The position numbers were made by a program, and so were the translations under genes. From positions 2,666,001 to 2,730,000 of the forward strand of contig NC_060258.1 of assembly GCF_921293095.1 (NCBI RefSeq): a stretch of 64,000 bases of DNA, in the 5' to 3' direction. Shown here one piece after another: positions 35,925 through 47,882 of this stretch. This DNA is from Ischnura elegans (taxonomy: Eukaryota > Arthropoda > Insecta > Odonata > Coenagrionidae). How positions within the stretch are numbered: the first letter of the stretch is position 1; every line of letters starts with the position of its first letter. The notes below the pieces were generated by a model. That model worked only from the letters and a program-made list of their open reading frames with translations, ran no database searches and was not told where the DNA came from.

Positions 35925-36550
35925 CACATTTACAAAGAATGGCCCACATTCGGGAAATCATGGAAAATGAAATTACGATGAATCTTAGAATTATTAAAAG
36001 CTGTGTTTATATGAAATTTATGAAATAACGATTTATTAGTTCACAAGCTTTAAATATTCACTTGAATGTTTTAATTATGACCATAATGAAATGATAAGAG
36101 CATGAGAATAAGATAAAAGACCCACATTTGCACTGGCTAGAAGTCTTCCAATCACATTGTTAGAATTCAGAGAGAAGAGGAGATGGTAATTCTTCTAAAG
36201 AAAATCTATTCCTTCAGTTGATCCATAATCAGTGATATTACGATTTGACTTAACATTTACAAAGAATGGCTTACTTTCGTGTAATCTTGGAAAATTGAAT
36301 TTCAAACAAATCTTGGATTTATTTGACACTGTTTATATTTACATTTATTAATTACCCATTTCCTTGCTAATACAGTTTCAAATAATGATTTCAAAATTTT
36401 AATGAAGATCATGATGTAAAGAAAAAAGCGTGAGAAGTAGACATAGGACCCACCTTTGCACTGGCTAGAAGTGTTCCCATCACATTGTTAGAATACAGAG
36501 GGAAGAGGAGAGGGGCTTGCAGCTGCAAAATAGCTCTTCCTGTGGGTCCA
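35925..36550. repeat. Tandem duplication of about 310 bp including an exon end
   Basis: Unit A (about 35925-36238) and unit B (about 36248-36550) share 'catttacaaagaatggc' starts and 'tttgcactggctagaagt' plus 'cacattgttagaat' blocks. Unit B contains the 3' end of the ankyrin-gene exon; unit A holds a diverged copy of the same coding end ('SNNVIGRLLASANVG' against 'SNNVMGTLLASAKVG', minus strand) with an in-frame stop upstream. The decayed copy is downstream in gene order. Confidence 0.7.
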
Positions 36551-37773
36551 TCATAACTGATAATACCAGGGACAGCTGCTGCAAGCCTACATACCTTTGC
36601 CTTCAGTGTCTTCCCATCCAATGCATAAATGATCCATTCATCTAATCTCTCTCCCCTGTTCCTCCTCTCCTCCGCCTCCTCTATAGCCCTCATCCACTCA
36701 CGCTCACGTTCCACATCTCCCTTGCCATATGGCCTCCCCTCATTATCAAAAACTAACTTCAAAGATAATTGTGAGAGGGCCCCAGCTAACTCAGATCGCA
36801 CTAATTTCTCATCTTTATCAGAAGAAACCTTTGCACCCAAGTGAACAGTCTCACTCTCAATATCACAAAATGCATAAAATCGAGTGCCATTCCCCTGAAT
36901 CCCATCCAATTCCACAACCTTCTCCCTCATCCTTCCAATGCAATCAGATTCGAAGTCCACCATCACCTTCACCCGATCATCCCCACTTATAAACTTAATA
37001 ATACTAGCAGTACATTCATCTTCTTCATACAGTGTCTCATACATCTTACGCATTTCATCAACTCCACTTCCATACACTATCTGTGTCTTACGCATCATGG
37101 CGTCCACACACTCCTGCCTTGCTCTGGCCGGATCGGATGTAGGCTGACTTAAAGATGCCTCCCCAATAAGACCACACTTGATACACGTCACATCATCCGC
37201 TGTTGACGTCACGGATTCTTCCAGACAACGCAGCAGTGCATCGCGTCCACACACTTGCTCCTTGAGTTCCTCCAACGATGAGCTCAGCTGTCGCACAAGA
37301 GATTTCATCTCTCGCCTTAATGAGTCCACGGAGGACTTGAGAGATGCAATATCACATTCTGGGCTAGCCACTGGTGTTACATGATCAGTGCTCCTACTCG
37401 AAGATGCTTCCAGACGATGCAAAATAACTTGGTCTCTCCTGTGAACCAACGTCACCAAATTCAGCACTTTTGAGCGTTCTACATCGTCAGGGAACTGCCG
37501 CACCATCTCCTCAGCCAAAGACAATGCATTCTGTTGACTGTTATCTGTAATGTCTGTGTCGGCCCCTCTCGCCAGTAATTCCTCCACCCAGTCAGTTTTT
37601 CCAAGTCCCACACCAACATGCAAGAGTGTTCTTTGCCGTGCGTGCCGTACATCCACATCTTCCAACATGTCCAGCAGCTCTTTATGCTGGAGCAATGAAC
37701 CAGTAAACAATCCGACAATGAGCCTCTCCTCAACAAATTGCTCAGTGTTGCTGTTAGGAATGTTGCTCATCAT
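36409..37773 (-). CDS. Ankyrin-repeat protein with degenerate peptidase-like region
   Basis: An open frame of 454 codons. Residues 30-100 carry about two ankyrin repeats ('RTLLHVGVGLGKTDWVEELL', 'GADTDITDNSQQNALSLA'), and 140-190 a coiled coil ('SLKSSVDSLRREMKSLVRQL'). A C-terminal region (about 230-440) follows. From memory, that region resembles insect ankyrin proteins carrying a zinc-peptidase-like core, where 'LxxxLAHELxHxxxxLVYDN' is usual; here the corresponding stretch reads 'ELAGALSQLSLKLVFDNEGR', so the HExxH histidines are absent and any enzymatic function is doubtful. A donor (AAAG|gtgggt, GT at 36453) sits after codon 440 in phase 0, so the last 14 codons of the open frame are probably intronic and the gene continues downstream. 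The start MMSN follows a pyrimidine-rich tract, so an upstream exon is possible. The domain match is recollection, not a search. Confidence 0.72.
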   Translation of the reverse strand: MMSNIPNSNTEQFVEERLIVGLFTGSLLQHKELLDMLEDVDVRHARQRTLLHVGVGLGKTDWVEELLARGADTDITDNSQQNALSLAEEMVRQFPDDVERSKVLNLVTLVHRRDQVILHRLEASSSRSTDHVTPVASPECDIASLKSSVDSLRREMKSLVRQLSSSLEELKEQVCGRDALLRCLEESVTSTADDVTCIKCGLIGEASLSQPTSDPARARQECVDAMMRKTQIVYGSGVDEMRKMYETLYEEDECTASIIKFISGDDRVKVMVDFESDCIGRMREKVVELDGIQGNGTRFYAFCDIESETVHLGAKVSSDKDEKLVRSELAGALSQLSLKLVFDNEGRPYGKGDVEREREWMRAIEEAEERRNRGERLDEWIIYALDGKTLKAKVCRLAAAVPGIISYDGPTGRAILQLQAPLLFPLYSNNVMGTLLASAKVGPMSTSHAFFFTS

Positions 37774-40700
37774 TATTGGGAAACAAAGAAATAATTTATT
37801 TGAGCGGGTGCTGGATACAGCAGACCTTGGCAGTGGGAACCAGATGTGGTGACAATCGTAGACAAGGAGTAATATACTATCTCAGCGTTGGTTTAAAAGA
37901 TTATACATTGGCTGCAATATAAAAGAAGAAACATCAAATTAATACCTTAACAGTTGTCAATAGCAGTGTGGGAACTTAACAACAAGCATTAGAGTAACTC
38001 GAGAAAAAAATATGTTGCTTACTATGCAACCCAGATCAAAAAGGAAACTGCTCTGAAATGGCATTTTTGAAATTCAATCACTCACAACCATCGTTTTTTG
38101 AGGAAATAATTCCACTGGAGACCAAAAAAGATGTAGCTATGCTAAAAATGTCGGGACCGTTTTCTACCAAGCAGGAGTACCGATCATTTATTTCGGAACC
38201 TATTATAATGAGGGAAGTGAGGTTAGAATGATAATAGAGATTATATGCTCGAAAATCTACGATGTGACACAATAAGATGGGAAAATTGGCAGCTGAAAAC
38301 GAGGAAAACAGAAAAAAAAGAAATTGGAACAATAAGAGAAATTCGACAGATGCAGGTGCTACATGGTGGAAGTTCGAAATATTTATATTAAAGATGATAA
38401 CACTTTTCCACAATATTTAATGTACAATTCTTGTACCAGATGATGACTCTGTGAGCTGAAATGCATCATGTGCATTGAAATGTTGTGGAGAAGTGGTGCC
38501 CTCTTGTATTCAAATTGAAAATAATGTTCCTGAGTAACAACTTAATAGCAGATGCCGTAAAGGGTGGAAATACATCAAAAATTACAAACATTTGCATGGT
38601 TACTTTCTGGACGGCAATTCAAGAATAATATTTATGTTGTCAAATAAACCGCAGTCTTATTCCCCTTGGTGCCATAAATTGAAAGCATGCTTATGCCAGG
38701 TTTTTCTTCCTCACTTCCATATTTCTTCAAAGAAATGTAAATTACCTTAGTTCTCAATTGCCTTCCCCATACACCACACCACTTATATAATGTTACTTTA
38801 CTTAGCCAAGTGACTACCGAATCGACTGCATAACCTTGAAATATGTCGAAAATGGACAATAGCTCCTTTTTAAAGATTCCGTCTGACATACAGGATTGCG
38901 TGACTAGGATGGAAGCATTTTCAAACGGGCGATGAGCTTCAGGACAAAGCAAAAATTAATGGACGTCTTTGGTGGCAACATTCTAAAAAGAAGGTACAGT
39001 AAATCGTGACTACAGGCACGGCCAATTCCTCAATGGCCAAGGCAATTACGTCGAAAGGACACCACAAGTGTGCTCAACGTTTGGCAATGGAATAATTTTT
39101 AATCAATCACTTCGTCTTCTGTTCATGACCATTCGGAGGTTGAAGAAAAAAAGCCCTCCTATATTATTGATTAATATGAGCTGTGACATTCCCACTTTTC
39201 ACAAAACTTTATCTTATGAAATCGTAATTTTAATCTACATTTTTAGAGGCAGAATGGCTTCAAAATCCAATTATGTGCAAGGAATTTTGAAAATATTAGA
39301 AGGCAGCGCCACCCGGCTAAAAAGATAAGATCATTAGCCCCAGCAAGAGAGAAGATAGGTCCCATCTTGAGCCCCAGCCAAGGGCCACAATGACCCCTCA
39401 CCGCCCCTGCTTATCTTCCTTGTATACTCCTCCCGTCCACTTCTTATCTCCCCCTGATATCCCAATAATCTGTATTGGAAATTCCTCATCACCACAGTGT
39501 CTTGGTGTACATGAATTGAACCAAAAATGGATCATACGGATAACATCATTGGAAATTTCAGTTACCTGGTTTTCATGGCGTAAATTATGATTCAAATTCT
39601 TCACGCTCGTGGCCCTGCTAACATACACGATCTCATTAAATTTTTTCAGTAAAAAAAAGTCTATACAGATGTTAGAGGCGGCCTCACATTTTATATATTT
39701 GCATGTAAGTTGGATATTTTTACTTTATAATTAGAAAAAAAACAATTCTGTTTCCTATTAAAGAGTAAAATTTCCTTAATTGCACAATGCTCAGATAACA
39801 AGCGTACTGATCCAGATTTTGGGGAGGGGTACAGGTGCACGTTTCCACCTGATTCTTTAATAATATAAAACATTTATAATATGGTTATCATTTCGTTTGT
39901 TTTGGTTTGAGTATCAATCATAAAATATCATATTAATAACATTCCTATTGAAATAAAGAGAATATTTTTTACTTTAATTCTGTATGTTGCTCAAAATCCC
40001 AAATATAAGAAGACACTGGCGGTAACAGGCAGAATATTAATTTAACTGTGATTTAAATGAATATATGGCAAGCACTATCTCTCCATACACATTCTCCTAT
40101 CTCCTACGATATAAACTCAAATGTCTCTGGAAGCATCCTATATGCACAGAAGGCCACAAAGAATAATTTAAAGGGACATGTAGTTATAGAAACGATTGTA
40201 AGAACATATTTAGACCAGGGTTCCCACTCTAACTACATCACAAAATTCATGGTTTTTCTAGGTTCTCATCGTCTAAATGTCATCATATTCACCATTTGTA
40301 GATCAGGCATTTTAGGCTGAAATGTTGATCATGTAAAAATTATCGGCCAGACATTAACTAAAAATTTAACCAATGCAAAAGATGGCTTCCATGCAAACGC
40401 AGCAATGAAGTGCTATCTCTTATGACGTCTCTCATAGCTAGCAAAATTCTACTTCGGCTAAAGGGTGAGTGGGAAAATGGAGAGAGCAGGGAAGTGAAGA
40501 AGTAGTGTCTGATTTCTTTGCCAGGGTTAATGTATTCCAATCGCAGGCTTAAGGTCAATGTGCCGTCATGGCACATGGACCAATTAATAATTGCCCTTCG
40601 AATACATGGGTGTAGATAAATGTGTGGACAGTAACTGCATGTGAGTCGGCTTTGAAACATGATCGAAAGAGAGATTTTTCTTTCAATCCGCCAATCGTAG

Positions 40701-43640
40701 TCCTACAATCAAGTTTAAGAGATTTCTAAGCTTTCATGGCAAAATTCACAGCTTTTCCAGGTTTTTTAATTGTAGACAAAATTCAGGGCTCATTCACAGT
40801 TGAGTAGGAACGCTGTTAGACACATCATCTCATGCCAAAAATTAAAATCTGAAGGAAAGCGGGATAGAAAAATAATTTAAATGGATGTTTTATAATAGTC
40901 ATTAGCCATAATTAGTCAATATATTGCAAGTTTGTAAACGTTTGAGTACCCACTTTTTACTTCACTAAGATACTGAGTTTATTTGAGAAGAGGCATGCAG
41001 GGGTAGGTGTGAGAAATGTAGTCCCAAGTTTCTTGTCTTACTTTGTGGTACCAAGACATTCGAAATGAAGTTTATTCTAATTTTATTCGACCATAACCAT
41101 TAATATTCAACGAACCATCTCCTCAATCTCATAATACAGCTATCCTGCCCTTGTCCATTCCGCCATTTTGACTTCGCTCTTGACCGCTCGGAAAAGAAAT
41201 TCTCAAAGCGAACGTATCGCCTATGGACCGGTGCTCCAGAGTACTTCCGTCAAGAGCGCAGTGTAGAGTTCTTTGAACCACTCCCAATGGTAACGGAGAT
41301 GTCTAAATAGTCTTATTCCCTTTCAGAATTATACTCTATCACCTCACCATGAAGACTAGCTCACTGAAGATCATATCTTTAACTTTCAAACCGTGCCTAA
41401 TTTTCTCAGGGTATTTAGGATTGTGATAATTGCATGTAATGAAATAAAACTTCAGGTGTCAAACTTGCAAGACTTTTCCATGTTCAGGCAGACTTTGAAA
41501 TTGACGCTTATCCATTTTTGAGATCTAATTATTTCAGTTGATACTGTTTCGTTTTGGTTGCTAGGAAAATTTTGTTTTTCTGCTTCTCTGAAGAAATGAA
41601 ATAGTAAAATTGGGAATTATGCCTTTTCAGAACATACTTTATCTTTACATTATTTTTCTGACCTTTTTCTTTGGCAATATTTGCAGAATAATTAAATACA
41701 TTTTATGCACAAATTATCAGGGAGACCGCGTCTTCAACATTTTCTCCATTTTTACAGTAACATATGGCCTTTCTAAAGCAATTAAAGTAACACCCATTGT
41801 TTTAAAAATGATACGGTAGATATTCTTCATACTAAGATCCAAAAGCCAAAAATGATCAGACCATAAGAACTGACTACTGCTAACCTCTGATTGAGGCAGT
41901 TAAAGTTATTTCGTACATATCATTTTGCGATAGCACTACATCTTGTGGAAAAGAAATTGGTGGATTACATTTGAAATAAATTTTTGGAACAATGCTCTGC
42001 AACTGTGGAGTAAGTAAGAGGTACACGGTGGTGAAAAACCTATTTTTTGGATGCAAAAAAAGAAATACTTGCTCACCCCTCTTAACAAACATGACGTTTA
42101 AATGGTTGGTCGATTGTATAAGATAAAATGTTTCACTTGAAAGACATGCTCATTTCATGTAAGGCAATCATGCAGTAATGGATAGTTCAAAGAAAGCAGA
42201 GGATAAATGTATTCGAAACTACTTACCCCATAGATTAGGCAATCTGGTTGAAACCTGTAAATGCTCTTTCCTTGGCTCTCCTATTCCCAATAAAGAGAAG
42301 GCAATCCTGAAGCGTAAAATAAATTAAGTTTGTTACTGGCATGGGAAAATTTTTATACTCGCACGAAGCAAACTTTTCTCTAATGCCTTTTTAAACTCAC
42401 AGATATCTCAATCCAAAATGATGTAATAACACTTCTCAAATAGCAGGAGTTAAAGAAAAAAATGGTGTATCAATTCGCAGACACAACTTGCACGATATCG
42501 GCTCGTCCTGTGGCTTAAAAAGAGCCCTTTACATGCACAGAGAACAGGCTTATCTAATCATTAGTGCCTTACAAAAAATGAAAGTTTGGGGATTGCCAAT
42601 TTACAATAATTCCAGTCATCGCTCTGGCAAAAATAATTGTGATACTCTCAACTGAACATAATGGATAAGGACAGATATAACTTTTTACCATTTTTCTTAG
42701 GATTGGTTGCGATTTTTGGTGTGATTATAGAGACATGGGATCACGAGATGAAGATGAAGGTAAAGGATTCTAAGCTGAATACACTGGCTAGCCTCTAGGC
42801 ACACGGGCAATCCAGATATGGAAGCTTGTAGGCGTTGTGCACACCAGCCAACAGTGAAGCAAACTACTGTTCAAGAACTGCAAATGCTTCTTCATCAGAG
42901 CAATTTTAAATCCAAACGTAAGCAAGTATTATTAAATAATCACATTCAACAAAGATAACCCATAAACAGCACTAACATAAAAAATTAAAGGTAAGTACAT
43001 ATTTGTTGATATAATTATTTATAATATCATGATTATATAATCCATACCACGGTTGGGAGAAGAATGTCACTTTAGCAGGCAGATTTTTGCAAGACAAACG
43101 AAGAATAGATTTTTCTATACATAGCTTAATAAATGAAGGTGATGTGAGGTTTACCAGGTCCTCTAGTAAATATGTAATAAAAAAGTTAATTTTTAAGACT
43201 TTTATGTCCTTATTACTCCAAAATAGGAAGAAAGCGATAATTATTTACATTTTTTACAAGTATTCACAATTAAAAAAATGCAGCGGTCCCTTAGACCGCA
43301 TGCCAAAACTGCGAACGCCTGTATAAATCAAAACATCCTCTGAAATAAAAGTAAAAAATGATCAGCAGGGCTATTCAGTAACTGTTTATGCAGTCGCGAA
43401 GACAAAAGATTCCGTGACGGGATCGCGAAAATCACATTGTTGCTGTTCACAAAGCCATTTTGAACATTCCACCGCGTAAGTTTCGTGCTTCAGTTTACGC
43501 GACAAGAGTTGTCACCGAAAACACCTTCCGGTTAGTGGGTTAATTTCCTGAATATTTTTGTGCAAACCTCTGTGAATGTTGACCACCTTATGGCCTCAGG
43601 AGGTTAACGACTTAACAAAATGGGTACTAAGTGTACCACA
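37774..43640. other. Long intergenic stretch, no gene supported
   Basis: Short frames (38078-38413, 38632-38952, 41880-42092, all minus) are open but lack family motifs and convincing splice sites. The last ('FFTTVYLLLTPQLQSIVPKI') is the most protein-like but unrecognised. Probable transposon debris and ordinary spacer. Confidence 0.4.
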
Positions 43641-43689
43641 CAACTCACTTGGTCACCCTTTGGTTGGCAACATTAGTTTCCTTGATATA

Positions 43690-44130
43690 TCAAATCATGC
43701 CTTTATGACCTTTGACTCCTAATATGACCTACGGAGATCAAAAAATCAACAATACTGATAAATGAACTGCAAAACTGTTGTGAGAACCCTTAAAAACCCA
43801 TGGTTCAATGCGCTGGTTGTCACGATGGCTCGACGTTTACCTTGAAGACCCTTGACCCCCACTGTGACCTCCTAAGGTCAAAAAATCAACAATACTGATA
43901 AATGAACTGCAAAAATGACTTAAGCACCTTTTAAAACCTGTGGTTTGTCAAGTTGGTTGTCACGATGGCCTGACACTTACCTCTATGACCTTTGACCTAA
44001 GTATTAGCCTTGGAGGTCAAATACTGGATAAGACAAGCATTTGGACAATACGAATGACATGGGAACCCTTTAAAACTCATGGATCGACACCTTTGATGGT
44101 ATGCTATTTTCACCCTTATGTCCTTGACTG
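43690..44130. repeat. Tandem repeat, about 140-bp period, with AGGTCA half-sites
   Basis: Three diverged units in direct order. 'aaaaatcaacaatactgata' occurs at 43741 and 43881, and 'ggttgtcacgatggc' at 43814 and 43954, both 140 apart. Each unit has a TGACCTTTGACC-like block; the third is a perfect DR1 (TGACCTTTGACCT, 43986-43998). Unit 2 also has TGACCTCCTAAGGTCA (43865-43880). Decayed flanking units may extend the array to about 44340. Confidence 0.65.
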
Positions 44131-44697
44131 AGACTTTACTGGGTCAACAGTTGAATTTTCATGAACAAAAGTGTTATTTTCGGTTTCCTCATGTCCGAAA
44201 ACCTAAGAATTAACATCCTGATAAATGAAATTCAGACTTTTTTCTATCTAGATTTTTTTAACATTGAATATTTTGGTTTGGGCCCACATTGTGAGGTCAA
44301 AGATCAAAATTCTAAAATTTTGATTGCATTCAACAAAACTTAGGACCTTTCCCCATGAGTATGCCAATTTTCACGAATATTACTGCAGTGGAAGTTACTA
44401 AAAAATGGAAGGAGGTAAAAAATGACACACGATCGTTGGGACAGTCCGTACAATAACATAAATCTTGGAAGCAAGATGTATACATCAAAATTCCTGCGAA
44501 AAATTTTGAGAGAGTTGTAAGTCATTTATAAGGAGAAGATCGGAAATAAAATGATCTCAAATGAGCTGAAAATAAAGACAGCTTATTTCGCTGATTTATG
44601 AACATGTGAAAGTGGTATGAAGCAAAGAAAAGAAAGAAGCAGTAGATGCATCGTATGTCCGCCAAATAAAGACATTAAAATAAGAATAAAGACATTG

Positions 44698-44862
44698 CCG
44701 GCCTCGGTGCCGGCGGGGTAAAGTCCTCGCCTGCCAAACCGAAGGTCTCGGGCCCCATACAGAACATGGATGTTTGTGATTGTTAAATGTTATCAACCCC
44801 GGTGTAAAGGCTGACAGTGCTGTTTTTGGTGGTGAGTGAAATAAATAAATAAATAAGTAAAA
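44698..44862 (+). mobile_element. tRNA-Gly-like SINE
   Basis: The head carries 'TCCTCGCCTGCCAAACCGAA' followed by GGTCTCGGG, resembling the anticodon arm and start of the T arm of tRNA-Gly(GCC) (CTCGCCTGCCA...). The A box is degenerate and the B box (GGTTCGA) is incomplete. The tail is an (AAAT)n run with four repeats near 44840-44856. The 5' flank contains 'aataaagacatt' twice. Pol III transcription is unlikely in this copy. Confidence 0.6.
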
Positions 44863-45989
44863 CAAAATTGTTCTGTTGCTCGTGCAATAATTGGATGTGC
44901 ATGAGCAATATGATTTGTATTTCCAAGGACTGTAAGAAAAATTCTAAGGATCAGTGACGAGGAAAATAAAGTGTAAAAATATCAATATGTGTTTATCTTC
45001 ATTTGCAACCTAGACTACGAAACTTTGATAAGTTGCGGAAATATGAGTCAGCACGCGGCAAAAAAATACTACCGTGCTAATGACATGATAACATTATTCA
45101 CAGTGCATATTGAAGATTCTAAGGAAGTAAATTTTGTAGGAGAGAGATGAGGGTTAGGTTATAAATTTTGGGGGGAACACCACCCCCAAGTGTAATCTCA
45201 GGATAATCCAAGTATTATCAGGTACGTATTAGAAGTGTGAACAAAAATTTATCAGATGGAACACCGAGTCACAATGGTCATTGTTTCAGACATGTCAACA
45301 CTAAAATCGAGCATCATTTTTCTGGGCAACTGTGAGTCACCTCTGCTGTGAAGATGACACTCTCCCTTCACATTAAAACAGCCAGTAAAAATTGATTTAA
45401 ATCATAATATTTACTTTCAGATGATTAAATGATAAACTCAAAGTTAAATTTTTCCCTTCCATTACATTCCTTCACTATAAAATCTAATTCCATTTGTACA
45501 TCTTTATTGCATTGCATTTGGGCACTGCTAATAACCATAATTAAATTGTTTACTCTTTTATGCCATGACTTATTGTAGATTCAATGATGCTATACTTAAA
45601 AATACATTAATATTAGCAATTTTTTCAAATAAAATGTTGTCTAACACATTTTTTTAAATGCTCTATGTGGTGTCAGGAGCACCCCACTTGAGTAATCTCG
45701 ATCGGGAATCTCGCGTGAGTAACGCCAGGTTATTAACGTTATAATGAGCTAAAACTAAAACCAGACAGAACTGCCTGTGATAACTCTAAGAATATAGAAT
45801 TCAAGATATTTGTTTCATTCAATTCAAACATCAAATTTGCAGGTTATATTTGCAAATATTAATCAATTCATGTATTTTGTTGAATGCTGAACATTTTTCA
45901 CTGCTCTATTGAGAATTGTAAAGGTCCTTTCATGACATTTAATATTATTCATTAAAAACTTTAATGTTCCATTAAGTTTTGATCTCTAA
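44863..45989. other. Intergenic, nothing recognised
   Basis: AT-rich sequence; no gene or clear repeat seen. Confidence 0.35.
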
Positions 45990-46299
45990 TTGAATTGCTT
46001 TTTCGTAAATTTTGCACGTAATACTTTGATGCTGTCACTAAGCATTATACTTTGCCCTTCGTGGCAAGTGATTCATCAAATACAAGATTTAGTAACTTTT
46101 TCTATTGCTATAATCTGTAGAGCCCACAAATACAAACATTTTTCTAAATTTTTCTTTCTCGATGATATGAACTTGAAACTATTTAGGCCGGGCTACATGG
46201 TACATCGACATAAACAAGTTAATATCTGCTTGCCTGAATGATTTCACAGGGCTTACAATGAAAAAAGAATCAATCACACTGAAGAAATTTCCACACAAA

Positions 46300-46671
46300 A
46301 TTTTTCAACATTTTTTAGGCAACATTCTGCGTCAAAAATATGTAAAATATATCTGAAATCATTGAATTTGATGAGCTTTTACAAGCACAGTGGGCATATA
46401 TTGGCAGGTTGGCCATTTCCAAAGGCAACCTACGAAAGGAATTAAAACATATGCATGAGATTTCAGACTTGTCGTGGAAAGCATGCCCATAGAATGGAAT
46501 AAAACAATAACTAAGGAAATCAATAAAATGTTACCCCAAACTTGCTTTTAAGTCGACAAAATCTTATAAGTCATCCTCTACAGTTACCTGGCTTGCTGCA
46601 ATTGAAAAGAAAATGTTGTAACAATAATCATTTTTCTTCACACAAAGTCGGCACAGGGGTACCCTCGGAAT
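46300..46671 (-). pseudogene. ZAD-domain pseudogene, copy A
   Basis: On the minus strand, exon-1 sequence with the 'CRLCVKKN' first zinc motif (near 46650) is cut off by the insertion at 46672. The position equivalent to the exon-1 donor and a second exon with 'NICPLCL' then a stop ('*KLIKFNDF', near 46390) can be followed. The in-frame stop and loss of the exon start make it non-functional. The separated first-exon start is recognisable on the minus strand near 47883-47960 ('MSYCSEKHKYY'). Confidence 0.65.
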
Positions 46672-47882
46672 GGGGAATTCTACTGAAACTGAATGATTAT
46701 GTGATAAAAAAATATTCTTCATGCAGCAAATTAAAGTTAAAGCAGTTCTTCTCTAAGCTGAATATTATTCATAAAATTTCACTTTGAAAATTTTACATTC
46801 TTCTTGCCCTCAAAATGACCCAGTGCCATGTTGGCTGAGCGTGACATCTGAGGCCAGTAAACAATAGGTTTACGTGGTGCCAGTAGACTATTTGTCCCAG
46901 TTTTAGTAAAACCTATGCATCTATCTACGTAGTTAATTTTTCTATATCTTAATTCCATCATCAGTCATGTGAAATATTTATCCTGAATAATTGAAAAGTT
47001 TAAAGAGTGTATGCAAACTGGAAGATGCAGCACCATCTTGACAAATAGCACCTATTACTTTCTCATTCACATCCACTGCGATTTCCATAGTATAAGCTTA
47101 TTGTTGTCACTTAATGTTTTGGTGTCACCTTAGCCTCAACAGTGTAAACGTTCAAATTTATTAACACTTAAACCTAACAAACTACTGAAACACAGTATGT
47201 CTCTCTTCCAGACCTTAGGAATGCTAAGTAAATCAAAGTAAAATATGATCCATTGTATTTCTCCAAAAGGCTAACATCACATATTCCAATATTGCACCAA
47301 GTGCACACAATGAAAGCAATGAGTAAATGACAGTAGTTAAATGAGACACAAGCAAAGCTTTAGATTACTAGCAAATGAGATTATTGATTTAATTTATGTT
47401 ACATTTCAATTTTGCGGCTTCTCAACTCATAGAAATCTTCATTACTGGAGAAGAAATAAGTGACCATGAATTAATCTACCTTCAGAATGTTCCCAGGATG
47501 CGTCTTTATGAAGTCTGAGTCAAACATTGCGCAATACAAGCACCGTAAAAACTTTTGAACAATTCACATATGTTTTCACACACCCTTCACATTATGAATC
47601 AGTATCGTCGTAGATGTTTGTTATCGTCGCTACTGTTTTGTTACTGCCATGGAGCGAGTCTACTTACTCGCTGATGTCACAGGGCGTTTTTGTAGCATGA
47701 AAGAATTTGGTAATTGTTGGGAACTTAGAAGCGCTCTAGCAACAAGAATAATGAGAATCATGAATTATTTATCTTTCATATACATTTTATATGCAAAAAT
47801 ATTATTTTGCACACGTTAATAACTTTAACTTACTCATCTAAACTTGAAAAAAAATTAGCTTTTAATTTTAGGAGAGCACCCC
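46672..47882. mobile_element. 1.2-kb insertion splitting ZAD copy A
   Basis: Absent from copy B at the matching point. The junctions read GGAAT|GGGG...CCCC|ATTCC, so the insert begins GGGG, ends CCCC and is flanked by AT on both sides. Ends beyond four bases do not match convincingly. There is no coding family inside; frames at 46542-46787 and 46779-46961 have no signature. An unclassified transposon is the likeliest explanation. Confidence 0.5.

Noticed and set aside
36629-37852. Several plus-strand frames over the ankyrin gene
   Set aside because: They are complements of the long minus-strand coding frame and have biased composition with no motif.
41880-42092. 70-codon minus frame with protein-like composition
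   Set aside because: No recognisable family, and splice signals on both sides are weak.
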